From positions 26,256,655 through 26,320,654 of the forward strand of contig CM061238.1 in the NCBI GenBank assembly GCA_030848705.1: 64,000 nucleotides of DNA. Reading direction: 5' to 3'. The stretch is from Heracleum sosnowskyi. Lineage: Eukaryota; Streptophyta; Magnoliopsida; Apiales; Apiaceae. Shown here piece after piece: positions 1 through 10,121 of the stretch. The notes below the pieces were generated by a model, which was given only the letters and a program-made list of their open reading frames with translations, was not told the DNA's origin and made no database searches. The position numbers and the translations under genes were made by a program. Positions within the stretch are counted from its first letter, which is position 1; every line of letters starts with the position of its first letter.

Positions 1-290
1 CCAATGAACGCGCGGGCGCGCGGTATAAGGCGCGGGCGCGCCTGGCTCTCTGCCATGATTCCTGCTTTTCTGATTATTAGCCAACTTTCTTGCCACTTTC
101 TTGCCTCCAACATCCCTCAATTCCTGGAGCAAAAACCACCATTTTAAAGCATAATGACCACCACTTGATCCCATTTAGCTTATCTGCACACAAACACTAA
201 AACTCATCATAACATCACACACTTGAGGCCAAAACAACCAATTTAAGCTGATTTTAAGGTGTTCCAAGTAGATATAAAACTGACTTATCA
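1..290 (-). repeat. 3' LTR of element A (partial)
   Basis: Positions 1-290 match 9832-10121 base for base with three differences and no indels. The LTR ends in TTATCA at 290 and is followed by the polypurine tract. It carries two exact copies of GCGCGGGCGCGC at 10-21 and 30-41. The remaining 1.1 kb of this LTR lies left of the window. Confidence 0.95.
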
Positions 291-302
291 CACCCCCAAA
301 CT
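291..302 (-). other. Polypurine tract of element A
   Basis: Read on the minus strand this is AGTTTGGGGGTG, directly against the 3' LTR. It is the expected primer site for plus-strand DNA synthesis. Confidence 0.85.
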
Positions 303-1536
303 TAAACTGATGCTTGTCCTCAAGCATAAACAGACTCGATATAAACTAATGCAATGCATGAATGCAACTAATATGATAATGCAAGCGATCCCCTCAACCT
401 AACCATAATCCATGAATGAGCCAACATCTCACAGAATGCAATCTTCCAAACAGAGTTCAACCAAACTCCCCTTGATCAACCATACAAACACAAGAACGTT
501 TGTGTGTGCAATGCTCACCAATATACTCCCAGACCAAATCAAGACCATACCTATTCTTAGCTAAAACAACCACAAGTTTATAAACAGAATGAACGCTAGA
601 CACAAGAACCCTTAGGATACACCTCCATAGTCCACTTGAGTTAGACCGAAATTCATGCTTTATTACACAAAAACCACTATACACAACACATATGCTTATT
701 TGACCGTGCAATGGCTGAGACCCCTAAAGGCTTGTACAATAATACCCATGTAGCGAGCGTTAGGTTAGTGGATCCCAGACCGGAAAAGTCTTAGGTCACT
801 AGGCACAAAGTCCCCTAGAACTTAATTGCCCGAGTATTAAAGAGCTCAACCTGATCAATTCTGCATAAAACAACTAAACAACTTTTTTTTCTTTTTTTTT
901 TCTTTTTTTTTCAATTTCGGAATGAGTGCACTTTGCCTTTTTCTCATCCACCCTAGACTACTCATTTTTTTACCAATGAGCCGACTACTAGCCATTTGAC
1001 GCCTAGCCTTTATTGACAACTGGCATGAAATTCCTGGTTTCCCCCAAACTTATACTTAAGTGCACCTACATTTTCAAGAACCTAGCAAAAATTCTAGACA
1101 TAAACAAGCAGTTAAATTCTAACACCCAAACAAGCATGGTCTGATCAGATTCAAAAGCAACCAATGAGACTTATGAAAAAGAATTGTTCCTATGCATGCA
1201 AACCAACCCTTAGGAGCTTAATCAGCCCTCTATTCATCACAACTACACTCAAATCAACATCGACTCACCACAGAAACAGTCAAATCTGAAGGGATCATGA
1301 AATATGCTATGCATGAGCAACTACATGAACTCACATTCTAGACAAACTATGCAACAGAATGCTCTATATGACATATATATGCAAGAATATGAATGAATTA
1401 ACTAAATATGCAATATGAAACCTATATGAATCCTACATGAGACACACTAACACTACTAATCCTTGACTACCACCCCCAAACTTACAATATTCAATGTCCT
1501 CATTGAAGGTAATAACAAGGAAAGTGCAGATAATAC
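303..1536 (-). other. 3' untranslated spacer of element A
   Basis: This is 1.2 kb of non-coding internal sequence between the env-like stop codon and the polypurine tract. It has a long T-rich run at about 883-914 (A-rich on the element strand) and a second polypurine-like CACCCCCAAACTTA block at about 1471-1484, resembling the one at 291. The short ORF at 457-711 has no recognisable product. No gene is seen. Confidence 0.6.
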
Positions 1537-2733
1537 CTAAGAATCAGAATCTTCACCACCCTCAACAGGTGGTGTCTCCGGTGGTGTATCCGGTGGTGGA
1601 TAAACAGAACCAACTCCAAAATCTGGCCAAACCACATCAACTCTAATGGCACGGAAAGCAGTGCCCAATGCCTGAGTCAAATCCGTAGCAAAACGGCGGT
1701 TAATGTCATGCAATGCATCAATCCGCCTAGTCGACCTCCTGTACTGAGCCCCTCCAAAACCGGCTCTATCCACCTCCTGCTGTATCCCAGCAGCACCCTG
1801 AAGCCCCGCTCTGGCGGCCTCACGAGTAAGAGCATCCATGCCATCATCATTCACGTTACCAAACACTAAACCAGACGGATCCGTGGAACCACCATCCCAA
1901 TCCTCCAAGCGCTGAATCGCCGCATGATCAATAGGAGCACTAGGTAACTGTAACTGCTCCTCTTCCGACCAACGGACACCCACTGCAGTGCATAGCTTAG
2001 TAACCACAGCAGCATGAGGAATCGCCGCCGTGGTACCACCCCTCAAGAATCTCACGATACTCCTATTTAGGAGAACCCCAAGGTCAACATACTTCCCATT
2101 GAGAATCCCCCACAGCACAATAGCCCTTTCCACAGTAACCTCATGCGTATGCGATGAGGGCATGATGTTAGCACATACAAATAAATTCCAGGCCTTAGCA
2201 TACCTGTTCATAGCAGATGCCGGGAAAGTGACTGGCTCAGTAGTACCCGGCCTGTACTTCCATGTCGTGCCCGGCACACAAAGAACACCTACTATGTTCT
2301 CCAGATCCACCTCTGCCCGGGTCTTCAAGGCCCAATCTTCTTCACCCTGTGCCATCCTCGGTAACCTAAGAACCCGAGAAATAGCCGCCGGCGTATAATC
2401 CACTGTAAAACCTCGAACAACGGAATAACCGTTCTTCTCCGCCTTGGCATTAGCATAAAATTCCCGCACAATACCCAAGGGCATCGGCGCCGGCGCTTCA
2501 CAAATACCTTCCCAACCTTTGGTGGTAATCATCGCCACCAAATTACCATCATGATGAGTGGGTATAAACCCTCTCTCCTTGGCCACGACCTTAGACAATA
2601 GCCGTGCATATTCCACCGAAGCTTCCGGATATGAAAACTTCTCTCCTCCAAACCCCGCACTTGAATCATCGGATGAAGAAGTACGTCTCGTGCTACTACT
2701 ACCCGCATATCTTCCTCTCTTTGGTGGTGCCAT
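1537..2733 (-). CDS. env-like / ORF3 protein of element A (plant transposon-protein domain)
   Basis: This 398-residue uninterrupted ORF lies between pol and the 3' LTR, where Athila elements carry the so-called env-like gene. The N-terminus is basic and Ser-rich (about residues 1-30). The central part (about 35-270) resembles the conserved plant retrotransposon ORF domain, with the pattern VRGFTVDYTPAAISRVLRLP. The C-terminus is acidic and Pro-rich. I see no signal peptide or convincing membrane segment, so a true envelope role is doubtful; the molecular function is unknown. The ATG at 2733 follows a TATA-like box and a CT-rich leader, which suggests its own transcript. The domain pattern recurs in the ORF3 of elements B and D. 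Confidence 0.85.
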   Translation of the reverse strand: MAPPKRGRYAGSSSTRRTSSSDDSSAGFGGEKFSYPEASVEYARLLSKVVAKERGFIPTHHDGNLVAMITTKGWEGICEAPAPMPLGIVREFYANAKAEKNGYSVVRGFTVDYTPAAISRVLRLPRMAQGEEDWALKTRAEVDLENIVGVLCVPGTTWKYRPGTTEPVTFPASAMNRYAKAWNLFVCANIMPSSHTHEVTVERAIVLWGILNGKYVDLGVLLNRSIVRFLRGGTTAAIPHAAVVTKLCTAVGVRWSEEEQLQLPSAPIDHAAIQRLEDWDGGSTDPSGLVFGNVNDDGMDALTREAARAGLQGAAGIQQEVDRAGFGGAQYRRSTRRIDALHDINRRFATDLTQALGTAFRAIRVDVVWPDFGVGSVYPPPDTPPETPPVEGGEDSDS

Positions 2734-3117
2734 GTAATTGGGATGAAAAGTGTAAGTAGGTGTATGTATAGATTTATGATTTTTTATTTAGAAGAGAGAA
2801 AAGAGGCTAGGGTTTTGATTATATGGGATGGGTGTGGGTAGATGTGGGTTTAAATAGGTAATTACAACAACAAGGGGTTATTTTTGGGGTTTTGGTTTTG
2901 TATTTTTCGTTTTTTTTTTCTTTTTTTTTTCTGGCAGTCGCCCAGGCGCGGGCGCGCGGTCCTCCCTGGAATTCAGGCGCGGGCGCGCGGTATAGGGCGC
3001 GGGCGCGCGGTCCTCTCTGCCTTTTTTTTTTCTTCTTCTCACTGTACAAACAATAATACGTGGGTTGCCTCCCACAAAGCGCTTCTTTTACGTCAATAGC
3101 TTGACGTGCTTCCAAAC
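2734..3117 (-). promoter_or_regulatory. Candidate internal promoter of the A env-like ORF, with GC motif array
   Basis: Spacer between the pol stop and the env-like ATG. In element direction it holds three exact GCGCGGGCGCGC copies (2997-3008, 2977-2988, 2946-2957), then A-rich tracts, a TATA-like CTATTTAAA (about 2860-2851) and a pyrimidine-rich leader (about 2812-2791). The same 12-mer occurs in the A LTRs and at the gag/pol junction. The promoter role is inferred from order and composition. Confidence 0.5.
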
Positions 3118-6100
3118 TCATTCTGGAGTACCAAGAACCGTGGTTTCCGCTTCACGATTCACACATTCACCAAGGTAAGGTTTCAACCTTTGGCCATTGA
3201 CCTTGAACGCCTCATCTGGTGACCTATCATAGATTTCCACCGCACCATGTGGAAACACTGTTTTAACCTTGAACGGTCCCGACCATCTGGACTTAAGCTT
3301 CCCTGGGAAGAGTCTGAGACGAGAATTGAACAACAAAACTAGTTGACCCGGCACAAAGGACTTTTGCACCAACCGCTTGTCATGCCACCTCTTGACCTTC
3401 TCCTTGTATAATTTGTGATTTTCATAAGCCTGTAGACGAAACTCATCCATTTCATTAATCTGAAGCAATCTCTTCTCTCCTGCTGCTGCCAAAACAAAAT
3501 TCAACTTCTTTAACGCCCAATATGCCTTGTGTTCTAACTCGGCGGGCAAATGACAAGCCTTTCCATAGACCAACTGAAAAGGTGAAGTTCCCAATGGTGT
3601 CTTGTAAGCTGTTCTATAAGCCCAAACAGCTTCATCAAGTTTCAAAGACCAATCCTTCCTGGAAGGATTCACCACCTTTTCCAGAATACGCTTAATCTCT
3701 CTGTTAGACACCTCTGCCTGCCCATTAGTCTGAGGGTGGTAGGCAGTAGCAACCCGATGATTGATGTTGTACTTAGCCATTAAGGCTGTAAACTTCCGGT
3801 TGCAGAAATGTGTGCCTTCATCACTTATAATTACCCTGGGAGTGCCGAAACGCGTGAAGATTTGCTTGTGCAGAAAACTCAGTACCACTTTAGCATCATT
3901 GGTCGGTAAAGCCTTTACCTCGACCCACTTGGAAACATAATCCACTGTTAGCAAAATGTACTGGTTGTTGCATGAAGGAACAAAAGGGCCCATGAAGTCA
4001 ATGCCCCACACATCAAAAATTTCCACCTCCAGTAGCATATTAAGAGGCATCTCGTTCCTTCTCGAGATATTACCAACCCTTTGGCATCGATCACATCTCA
4101 ACACAAACTGATGAGCATCCTTGAACAGAGTTGGCCAATAGAACCCCGCCTGAAGTACTCGCGTAGCTGTCTTCTCGCCACCATAATGACCTCCATAAGT
4201 GGTGGAATGGCAATCACGCAAAACACCCTCTACCTCACTGTAAGGAATGCATCTGCGTATAACCTGATCGGCTCCCTGTCTGAACAGAAAGGGTTCGTCC
4301 CAACAGTACCATTTAACATCATGTAAGAACTTCTTCCTTTGAGCATAAGAGAATTCCGAAGGAATGACATTACTCACCAGATAGTTCACAATATCTGCAA
4401 ACCATGGTTCTTCAGCTTGCACTCTAAAAAGTTGCTCATCTGGAAAGAATTCATTGATGAGAGATTTGTCCAATGAATTCTTACTGTGGTCTTCTAACCG
4501 GGACAAGTGATCAGCTACCTGATTCTCAGTACCCTTTCTGTCTTTAATTTCCAGGTCGAATTCTTGAAGTAATAGAACCCAACGAATCAACCGCGGCTTC
4601 GAATCTTTCTTCGACATTAGATATCGAATAGCTGCATGATCAGTAAATACCACTACCTTGGTTCCAAGCAAGTAAGATCTGAATTTCTCGAAACTATATA
4701 CAATGGCCAAGAGTTCCTTTTCTGTAGTGGTGTAATTCAGCTGTGCATCGTTGAGTGTTTTGCTAGCATAGTAGATCACATGAAATACCTTGTTTTTCCT
4801 TTTCCCAAGAACAGCTCCAACTGCAAAGTCACTAGCATCACACATCAACTCGAATGGTTCACTCCAATCGGGTGCGGTAATAACAGGTGCAGATGTCAAC
4901 TTCTTTTTCAACAGCTCAAAAGCAGCTAAGCATTCTTCATCAAACTTGAAAGGAATATCCTTCTCCAATAAGTTGCACAAGGGTTTAGAGATTTTGGAGA
5001 AATCTTGAATGAACCGCCGATAGAACCCCGCATGACCAAGAAAACTGCGAATTCCCTTAACTGAGATTGGTGGAGGAAGATTTTCAATTGTCTCCACTTT
5101 GGCTTTGTCCACCTCAAGCCCCTTGCTAGATACCTTATGCCCGAGAATGATTCCCTCTTGCACCATGAAGTGACATTTTTCCCAGTTGAGTACTAGATTA
5201 GTCTCAACACATCTTTTCAGAACCATGCCCAAATTACTGAGGCACTCATCATATGATGCTCCAAAAACTGAGAAGTCGTCCATGAACACTTCCACATTTA
5301 TGCCAATCATCTCCGAGAAAATGGCCATCATACACCTCTGAAACGTAGCAGGTGCACCACATAGGCCAAAAGGTACGTGACGGAACGCGAAAGTACCAAA
5401 AGGACATGTGAAGGTGGTCTTCTCCTGGTCTTCTGGAGTAATACCAATCTGGTTATAACCTGAATAACCATCCAACAAGCAATAGAATTCATGCCCCGCC
5501 AACCTGTCCAACATCTGATCAATGAAAGGAAGGGGAAAATGATCCTTTCTGGTAGCTTTGTTCAGTTTCCGGTAGTCCATGCAAATTCTCCATCCAGTAA
5601 CTGTACGAGTCGGGATCAACTCGTTCTTTTCGTTAGCCACCACTGTCATGCCTCCTTTCTTAGGCACACATTGCACTGGACTCACCCATGAACTGTCTGA
5701 AATAGGATAGATGATCCCAGCATCTAGCCACTTGAGAATTTCTTTCTTCACTACCTCCTTCATGATAGGATTAAGGCGTCTCTGAGGGTCCACATTTGGC
5801 TTGCTTCCTGGCTCTAGTGGAATTTTATGCATACAGTACGAAGGGCTGATACCCTTAATATCCGCTATAGTCCACCCAATTGCTGATTTAAACTCTCTCA
5901 AGATTCTGAGGAGTTTGTCTTCTTCACTACCTGACAAGTTAGATGAGATAATAACAGGTAAAGTAGATGAATCACCTAAAAAGGCATACCTCAAATGTTC
6001 TGGTAGTTGTTTAAGCTCAAGAGTGGGAGCTTTCTCAATAGAAGGCTTGAGACGTTCTTGTGATTTCTCCAACTCTGTTATGCCAAGAGAGTCAAAAGGC

Positions 6101-7155
6101 ATGTCTAACCTCCTCTTCCACGGAGTTGCATTCAAATACTGAGCTTGTTCCTCTTTTTCTTTACCCTCAACATCAGATTCCCCCATAAGTGCTTTTTCCA
6201 AGGTGTCTGACTTGATCAATTTGTCAAACTCCTTGCTTATTGCAGAATCCACAAGATCTATAGAGAAACATTCTTCATCTTCTGTAGGAAACTTCATTGC
6301 ATTGAAAACATTGAAGGTGACATTCTGGTCATGCACCCTCATCGTGAGTTCCCCTTTTTGAACATCAATCAAAGTGCGACCTGTAGCGAGAAACAGCCTT
6401 CCTAAGATGATAGGAATCTTCTTGTCTTCTTCAAAGTCCAGAATAACGAAATCAGCGGGGAAGATAAGCTTGTCAACCCTTACTAGGACATCCTCCACAA
6501 TACCCCTAGGATATGTGATAGACCTATCTGCCAGCTGTAAAGACATGGTAGTAGGTTTAGGCTCCGGTAGCCCTAGTTGCAAGAAGACGGACAATGGCAT
6601 CAGATTAATACTCGCTCCCAAATCACACAGACACTTGTCGAACGATAGATTGCCAATCGTACAAGGAATTGTGAAACTCCCTGGATCCTTAAGTTTCGGG
6701 GGCAACTTCTGTTGCAGAATAGCACTGCACTCCTCCGTTAGAGCAACGGTTTCCAAATCTTCCAACTTCAACTTTCTTGAAAGAATACCCTTCATGAACT
6801 TTGCGTAGCTCGGCATCTGTTCAAGAGCCTCCGCAAAAGGTATGTTTATATGCAGCTTCTTGAAAACCTCCAAGAACTTAGCGAATTGTGTGTCTAGTTT
6901 CTGTTTCTGAAGTCTTCTAGGGAACGGAGGAGGGGGGTAGATTACCTTACCCTCTGTTTCTTGCTTAGAAGTGGAATCATGAGATGCATTGGGGTGTTTG
7001 CTCACCACTTTCTCCACCAAATCCTTCTCCTTTTCAGGCATTTTCACTTTTTCTGGCAGAAGTGCATGCGCGGGCGCGCTCTGGGCTGCGCGGGCGCGCT
7101 CTTGTTCCTGAAAATCAGGCGCGGGCGCGCTCTTCTTCCTGGAATTTTCCTTCAT
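3118..7155 (-). CDS. pol: pol polyprotein of element A (PR-RT-RNase H-INT)
   Basis: Intact 1345-residue ORF. The aspartic protease motif is CDLGAS at about 177-182. Reverse transcriptase follows, with FMDD near 621-625. RNase H begins near 776 (DASDFAVG). Integrase has an N-terminal zinc-binding region ending in CDRC (about 1020) and a DDE core at about 1052 (DFMGPF), 1113 (SDEGTHF) and 1147 (E of AEVSNRE), with near-ideal spacing. The order RT, RNase H, integrase is Ty3/gypsy. The product would mature gag, copy element RNA into DNA and integrate it. The N-terminal 35 residues are encoded partly by the GC-rich motif array and may not be functional. The ORF overlaps gag by 41 nt in the +1 frame, so expression may need a frameshift; the annotated ATG is only the first Met in the frame. 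Confidence 0.96.
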   Translation of the reverse strand: MKENSRKKSAPAPDFQEQERARAAQSAPAHALLPEKVKMPEKEKDLVEKVVSKHPNASHDSTSKQETEGKVIYPPPPFPRRLQKQKLDTQFAKFLEVFKKLHINIPFAEALEQMPSYAKFMKGILSRKLKLEDLETVALTEECSAILQQKLPPKLKDPGSFTIPCTIGNLSFDKCLCDLGASINLMPLSVFLQLGLPEPKPTTMSLQLADRSITYPRGIVEDVLVRVDKLIFPADFVILDFEEDKKIPIILGRLFLATGRTLIDVQKGELTMRVHDQNVTFNVFNAMKFPTEDEECFSIDLVDSAISKEFDKLIKSDTLEKALMGESDVEGKEKEEQAQYLNATPWKRRLDMPFDSLGITELEKSQERLKPSIEKAPTLELKQLPEHLRYAFLGDSSTLPVIISSNLSGSEEDKLLRILREFKSAIGWTIADIKGISPSYCMHKIPLEPGSKPNVDPQRRLNPIMKEVVKKEILKWLDAGIIYPISDSSWVSPVQCVPKKGGMTVVANEKNELIPTRTVTGWRICMDYRKLNKATRKDHFPLPFIDQMLDRLAGHEFYCLLDGYSGYNQIGITPEDQEKTTFTCPFGTFAFRHVPFGLCGAPATFQRCMMAIFSEMIGINVEVFMDDFSVFGASYDECLSNLGMVLKRCVETNLVLNWEKCHFMVQEGIILGHKVSSKGLEVDKAKVETIENLPPPISVKGIRSFLGHAGFYRRFIQDFSKISKPLCNLLEKDIPFKFDEECLAAFELLKKKLTSAPVITAPDWSEPFELMCDASDFAVGAVLGKRKNKVFHVIYYASKTLNDAQLNYTTTEKELLAIVYSFEKFRSYLLGTKVVVFTDHAAIRYLMSKKDSKPRLIRWVLLLQEFDLEIKDRKGTENQVADHLSRLEDHSKNSLDKSLINEFFPDEQLFRVQAEEPWFADIVNYLVSNVIPSEFSYAQRKKFLHDVKWYCWDEPFLFRQGADQVIRRCIPYSEVEGVLRDCHSTTYGGHYGGEKTATRVLQAGFYWPTLFKDAHQFVLRCDRCQRVGNISRRNEMPLNMLLEVEIFDVWGIDFMGPFVPSCNNQYILLTVDYVSKWVEVKALPTNDAKVVLSFLHKQIFTRFGTPRVIISDEGTHFCNRKFTALMAKYNINHRVATAYHPQTNGQAEVSNREIKRILEKVVNPSRKDWSLKLDEAVWAYRTAYKTPLGTSPFQLVYGKACHLPAELEHKAYWALKKLNFVLAAAGEKRLLQINEMDEFRLQAYENHKLYKEKVKRWHDKRLVQKSFVPGQLVLLFNSRLRLFPGKLKSRWSGPFKVKTVFPHGAVEIYDRSPDEAFKVNGQRLKPYLGECVNREAETTVLGTPE
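7068..7130 (-). repeat. GC-rich 12-mer array at the gag/pol junction of A
   Basis: Three exact GCGCGGGCGCGC copies at 7068-7079, 7088-7099 and 7119-7130. One overlaps the gag stop region. Read in the gag and pol frames they give Arg-Ala and Ala-Pro runs. Confidence 0.9.
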
Positions 7156-8569
7156 CTTCTTCGTATTCCTGAATTTCAGTGTTTTGGTCAGTGGTGACCT
7201 TCCCTGATCTTAATGTAATTGCCTTGACATGTTCCTTACTCTCCCGTTTGCCTGGATTAGTTTCCGTATCACTAGGGAGAGTTCCCTGTGGTCTGTTCAG
7301 CAACACACTGGCTATCTGTCCAATCTGAGTTTCCAAAGTCTTGAGAGACGCCGCCTGGCTCTTGCACATCAACCTCAACTCTTCCAATTCTGACTTTTCA
7401 TTAGAAGACTGACCATGGTGACCTTGAGGTTGCTGATGAAATCCTGGTGGTGGCTGATAAGGTTGTCTTGGAGCATATTGCTGCTGATAACCAGCAGGGT
7501 TGAATGGCTTAGCTCCAAATTGTTGACCTTGATACTGCTGCTGACCACCTTGATTGTTACTCCAGCTGAAATTCGGGTGGTTTCTGTTATTTGGATGATA
7601 AGCATTAGGAACTGGCTGTTGTGGCCTCTGAAAATTACTCACTAACTGTGCTGATTCAATAGATATAGCACACTGATTAGTGTCATGAGCACCTGCACAT
7701 AGTTCACAGACACTAGCCACTTGCTGCATTCCCATGTTAGATAGAGAATCCACCTTCATAGAAAGAGCTTTTAGCTGAGCCGCTATTGTTGTAGTTGCAT
7801 CCACTTCCAGAATTCCTGCTGCCTTTCCATGTGATAACCTCTGAGTAGGATTCTGATACTCATTAGCAGCCATAATCTCTATAAGTTCATAAGCCTCCTC
7901 ATAGCTTTTAGCCCATAAAGCTCCACCTGATGCTGCATCAAGCATTGGTCTTGATTGACCTCCCAAACCATTGTAGAAACAATTTATCACCATCCAATCG
8001 GGCATTCCATGGTGAGGGCACTTTCGTAGCATTTCTTTGTAACGCTCCCAAGCTTCACATAACGTTTCCCCTGAATGCTGAGAAAACTGAGTGAGAGCAT
8101 TCCTTATTGCAGCTGTCTTGGCCATAGGGAAGAACTTAGTAAGAAACTTTTGAGCAAACTCCTCCCATGTAGTGATAGACCCTGCTGGTAGAGAATGCAA
8201 CCAGCCCTTAGCTTTATCCCTCAAGGAAAAAGGGAAAAGTCTCAGCTTCACAGCATCCTCTGACACTCCATTGAACTTGAATGTGTCACAAATCTCAATG
8301 AAATCCCTAATATGCATATTAGGGTCTTCCGTTGGAGATCCCCCAAACTGCACAGAGTTCTGTAGCATCTGAATCGTGCCAGCCTTGATCTCAAAGTTGT
8401 TAGCCGAGATAGCTGGTCTAACAATGCTTGACTGAATATCATTGATCTTTGGCTGAGAGTAATCCATCAAAGCCTTTGCTCCTGCTGCTGCTGGTTCTCC
8501 CATAACTAGATTCAAGTTAGCTCCTTCTTCTTCCAGTTTATCTTTACGAGATTGAGAACGTGTTCGCAT
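7115..8569 (-). CDS. gag: gag of element A
   Basis: Intact 484-residue capsid/nucleocapsid protein, the first ORF after the PBS; the ATG at 8569 starts a basic N-terminus. The central retrotransposon gag domain lies at about 75-250 (PTEDPNMHIRDFIEICDTFK and following). A cysteine/histidine cluster CELCAGAHDTNQC lies at about 286-298, a short zinc-knuckle-like motif (CX2CX3HX4C). Gln/Pro/Gly-rich low-complexity sequence follows. It should package element RNA in cytoplasmic particles. The C-terminus runs into the GC array and ends EERARA. Pol begins 41 nt upstream of this stop in the +1 frame. Confidence 0.93.
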   Translation of the reverse strand: MRTRSQSRKDKLEEEGANLNLVMGEPAAAGAKALMDYSQPKINDIQSSIVRPAISANNFEIKAGTIQMLQNSVQFGGSPTEDPNMHIRDFIEICDTFKFNGVSEDAVKLRLFPFSLRDKAKGWLHSLPAGSITTWEEFAQKFLTKFFPMAKTAAIRNALTQFSQHSGETLCEAWERYKEMLRKCPHHGMPDWMVINCFYNGLGGQSRPMLDAASGGALWAKSYEEAYELIEIMAANEYQNPTQRLSHGKAAGILEVDATTTIAAQLKALSMKVDSLSNMGMQQVASVCELCAGAHDTNQCAISIESAQLVSNFQRPQQPVPNAYHPNNRNHPNFSWSNNQGGQQQYQGQQFGAKPFNPAGYQQQYAPRQPYQPPPGFHQQPQGHHGQSSNEKSELEELRLMCKSQAASLKTLETQIGQIASVLLNRPQGTLPSDTETNPGKRESKEHVKAITLRSGKVTTDQNTEIQEYEEDEGKFQEEERARA

Positions 8570-8718
8570 ACACGCTCACTAGAGTATCTGGAACACACCA
8601 AACAAAGTAAAATTGATGAGAAAAACAATCTGAGTCAGTGAACTTTAACTGTCACTGATGACAAACACATAAACTATATTAAAACTACACCGAGTCCCCG
8701 GCAGCGGCGCCAAAAACT
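8570..8718 (-). other. 5' leader and tRNA-Asp-type primer binding site of A
   Basis: On the element strand, TGGCGCCGCTGCCGGGGAC (8712-8694) lies six bases after the LTR end. It is complementary to the 3' end of plant tRNA-Asp except for one position, judged from memory of the tRNA. The rest is a short untranslated leader before gag. Confidence 0.85.
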
Positions 8719-10121
8719 TGTTCGCACAAAAACACGCAAGCGCACGTGGTCACAAGTAGTATATAGATAAATCAAGTTCGATCCCACAAGGACTGGTTAG
8801 GTTGTAATAGTCTGTACTTATGCACCAATGTTTGGTTATTACTCACTGCTAAGACAATTATCAAATTGAGGTTTTCTTGATTGACTAAAAGAATTACTAG
8901 TGAATTACTGATATGAGAAAGCATGGGATCCTAACATCGTTACATATTTCATCTAGAGCCTCTTGTTCTTAATCTCTGTATGTGACAGTTGTGACAACTA
9001 ACCAGATAACACAAATTTAGTACACGCTACCTTTCAGTATACGCATACCATACCACTTAACATCCACAAATAGATAGAAGTTAAATGGACACCAGATATG
9101 TTTAGTCCCTATATGTCTATAGAGATTGAAAACATAGTGGTTGAATGAACAGGTTATCTATTCAGATTACATAAGGTAGATGAAATGGTTAAAATCACCC
9201 ACAAATTATGCATGATAATCATACAAAAACTTATGCTAGCATGGCAAGTTCTAAATCCCTAAATCCACTTTCGCAATCATTAAGGATTAACAAACAATCA
9301 TGAATGTTAGCTACGCATCCACAATGAATAAGTACAACCATGATAGGAAATCAATTCGTCACCACACACAGAGTATATAAAACAATTAACCACTAAACTC
9401 CATATAAACTCTGTTAGAATCCCACGATAACGATTAGTTCATAAATGAACCGTTCATCATCGCAGGTTCTATTGAAAACATGATATAAAAACTAAGTTTT
9501 GAATTGATAATTGCAAATCAAATAGTATCAAGAATAACAATGTTTAGAAAAACGATAAAGAAGAATCCAAGTATTGCTTAATTGAGAGAAATACAAAGAA
9601 AATGTAATCTTCTTCTCCAATCTAAGTCTCTTTTTTGTTCTTCTATATTATTCCTCCACTTCCCTCCTTGGAAATTAGGGTTTTCCCCTTAGAAAATATC
9701 CACCAGAAAATGGAAAAGGCCCAAAACACGACCCGCTACCACTCTAAGCCCACAAAACAAGAAATCAGAAATTCCACCAGACGGGGACGCGCGGGCGCGC
9801 GCTAGCAAGCGCGGGCGTGCCTGGATTCCTGCCAATGAACGCGCGGGCACGCGGTATAAGGCGCGGGCGCGCCTGGCTCTCTGCCAAGATTCCTGCTTTT
9901 CTGATTATTAGCCAACTTTCTTGCCACTTTCTTGCCTCCAACATCCCTCAATTCCTGGAGCAAAAACCACCATTTTAAAGCATAATGACCACCACTTGAT
10001 CCCATTTAGCTTATCTGCACACAAACACTAAAACTCATCATAACATCACACACTTGAGGCCAAAACAACCAATTTAAGCTGATTTTAAGGTGTTCCAAGT
10101 AGATATAAAACCGACTTATCA
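8719..10121 (-). repeat. 5' LTR of element A (1403 bp)
   Basis: Starts TGTTCGCACA next to the PBS and ends TTATCA next to B2 sequence. On the element strand, U3 holds GC-motif copies at 9861-9872 and 9789-9800, plus one-mismatch copies near 9841 and 9809. A TATA-like AATATAGAAG lies downstream near 9650. Most of the LTR cannot be compared because its partner is outside the window. Confidence 0.92.

Larger units (their letters stand above)
1..10121 (-). mobile_element. Element A: young Athila-lineage Ty3/gypsy LTR retrotransposon
   Basis: In element orientation the order is LTR (10121-8719), tRNA-Asp-type PBS, gag, pol, env-like ORF, polypurine tract and 3' LTR, the last cut by the window edge at 1-290. 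The extra ORF between pol and the 3' LTR, the PBS and the pol sequence fit the Athila lineage. The 290 bp shared by the two LTRs align without gaps and differ at three sites, so the insertion is recent. All three ORFs are open, which makes A a candidate autonomous copy. A lies inside element B2, whose ORF3 resumes at 10122. The 5 bp CTACC at 10122-10126 would be the right target duplication; the left one is outside the window. Confidence 0.93.

Noticed and set aside
1..60. GC-rich stretch as a CpG island of a host gene
   Set aside because: The GC content comes from an element-specific 12-mer repeated at several places in element A.
2030..2398. 122-codon plus-strand ORF
   Set aside because: Shadow of the intact env-like ORF of A on the other strand, with no domain of its own.
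1537..2733. True retroviral envelope gene
   Set aside because: No signal peptide, fusion peptide or membrane anchor is visible; the position alone does not show an envelope function.
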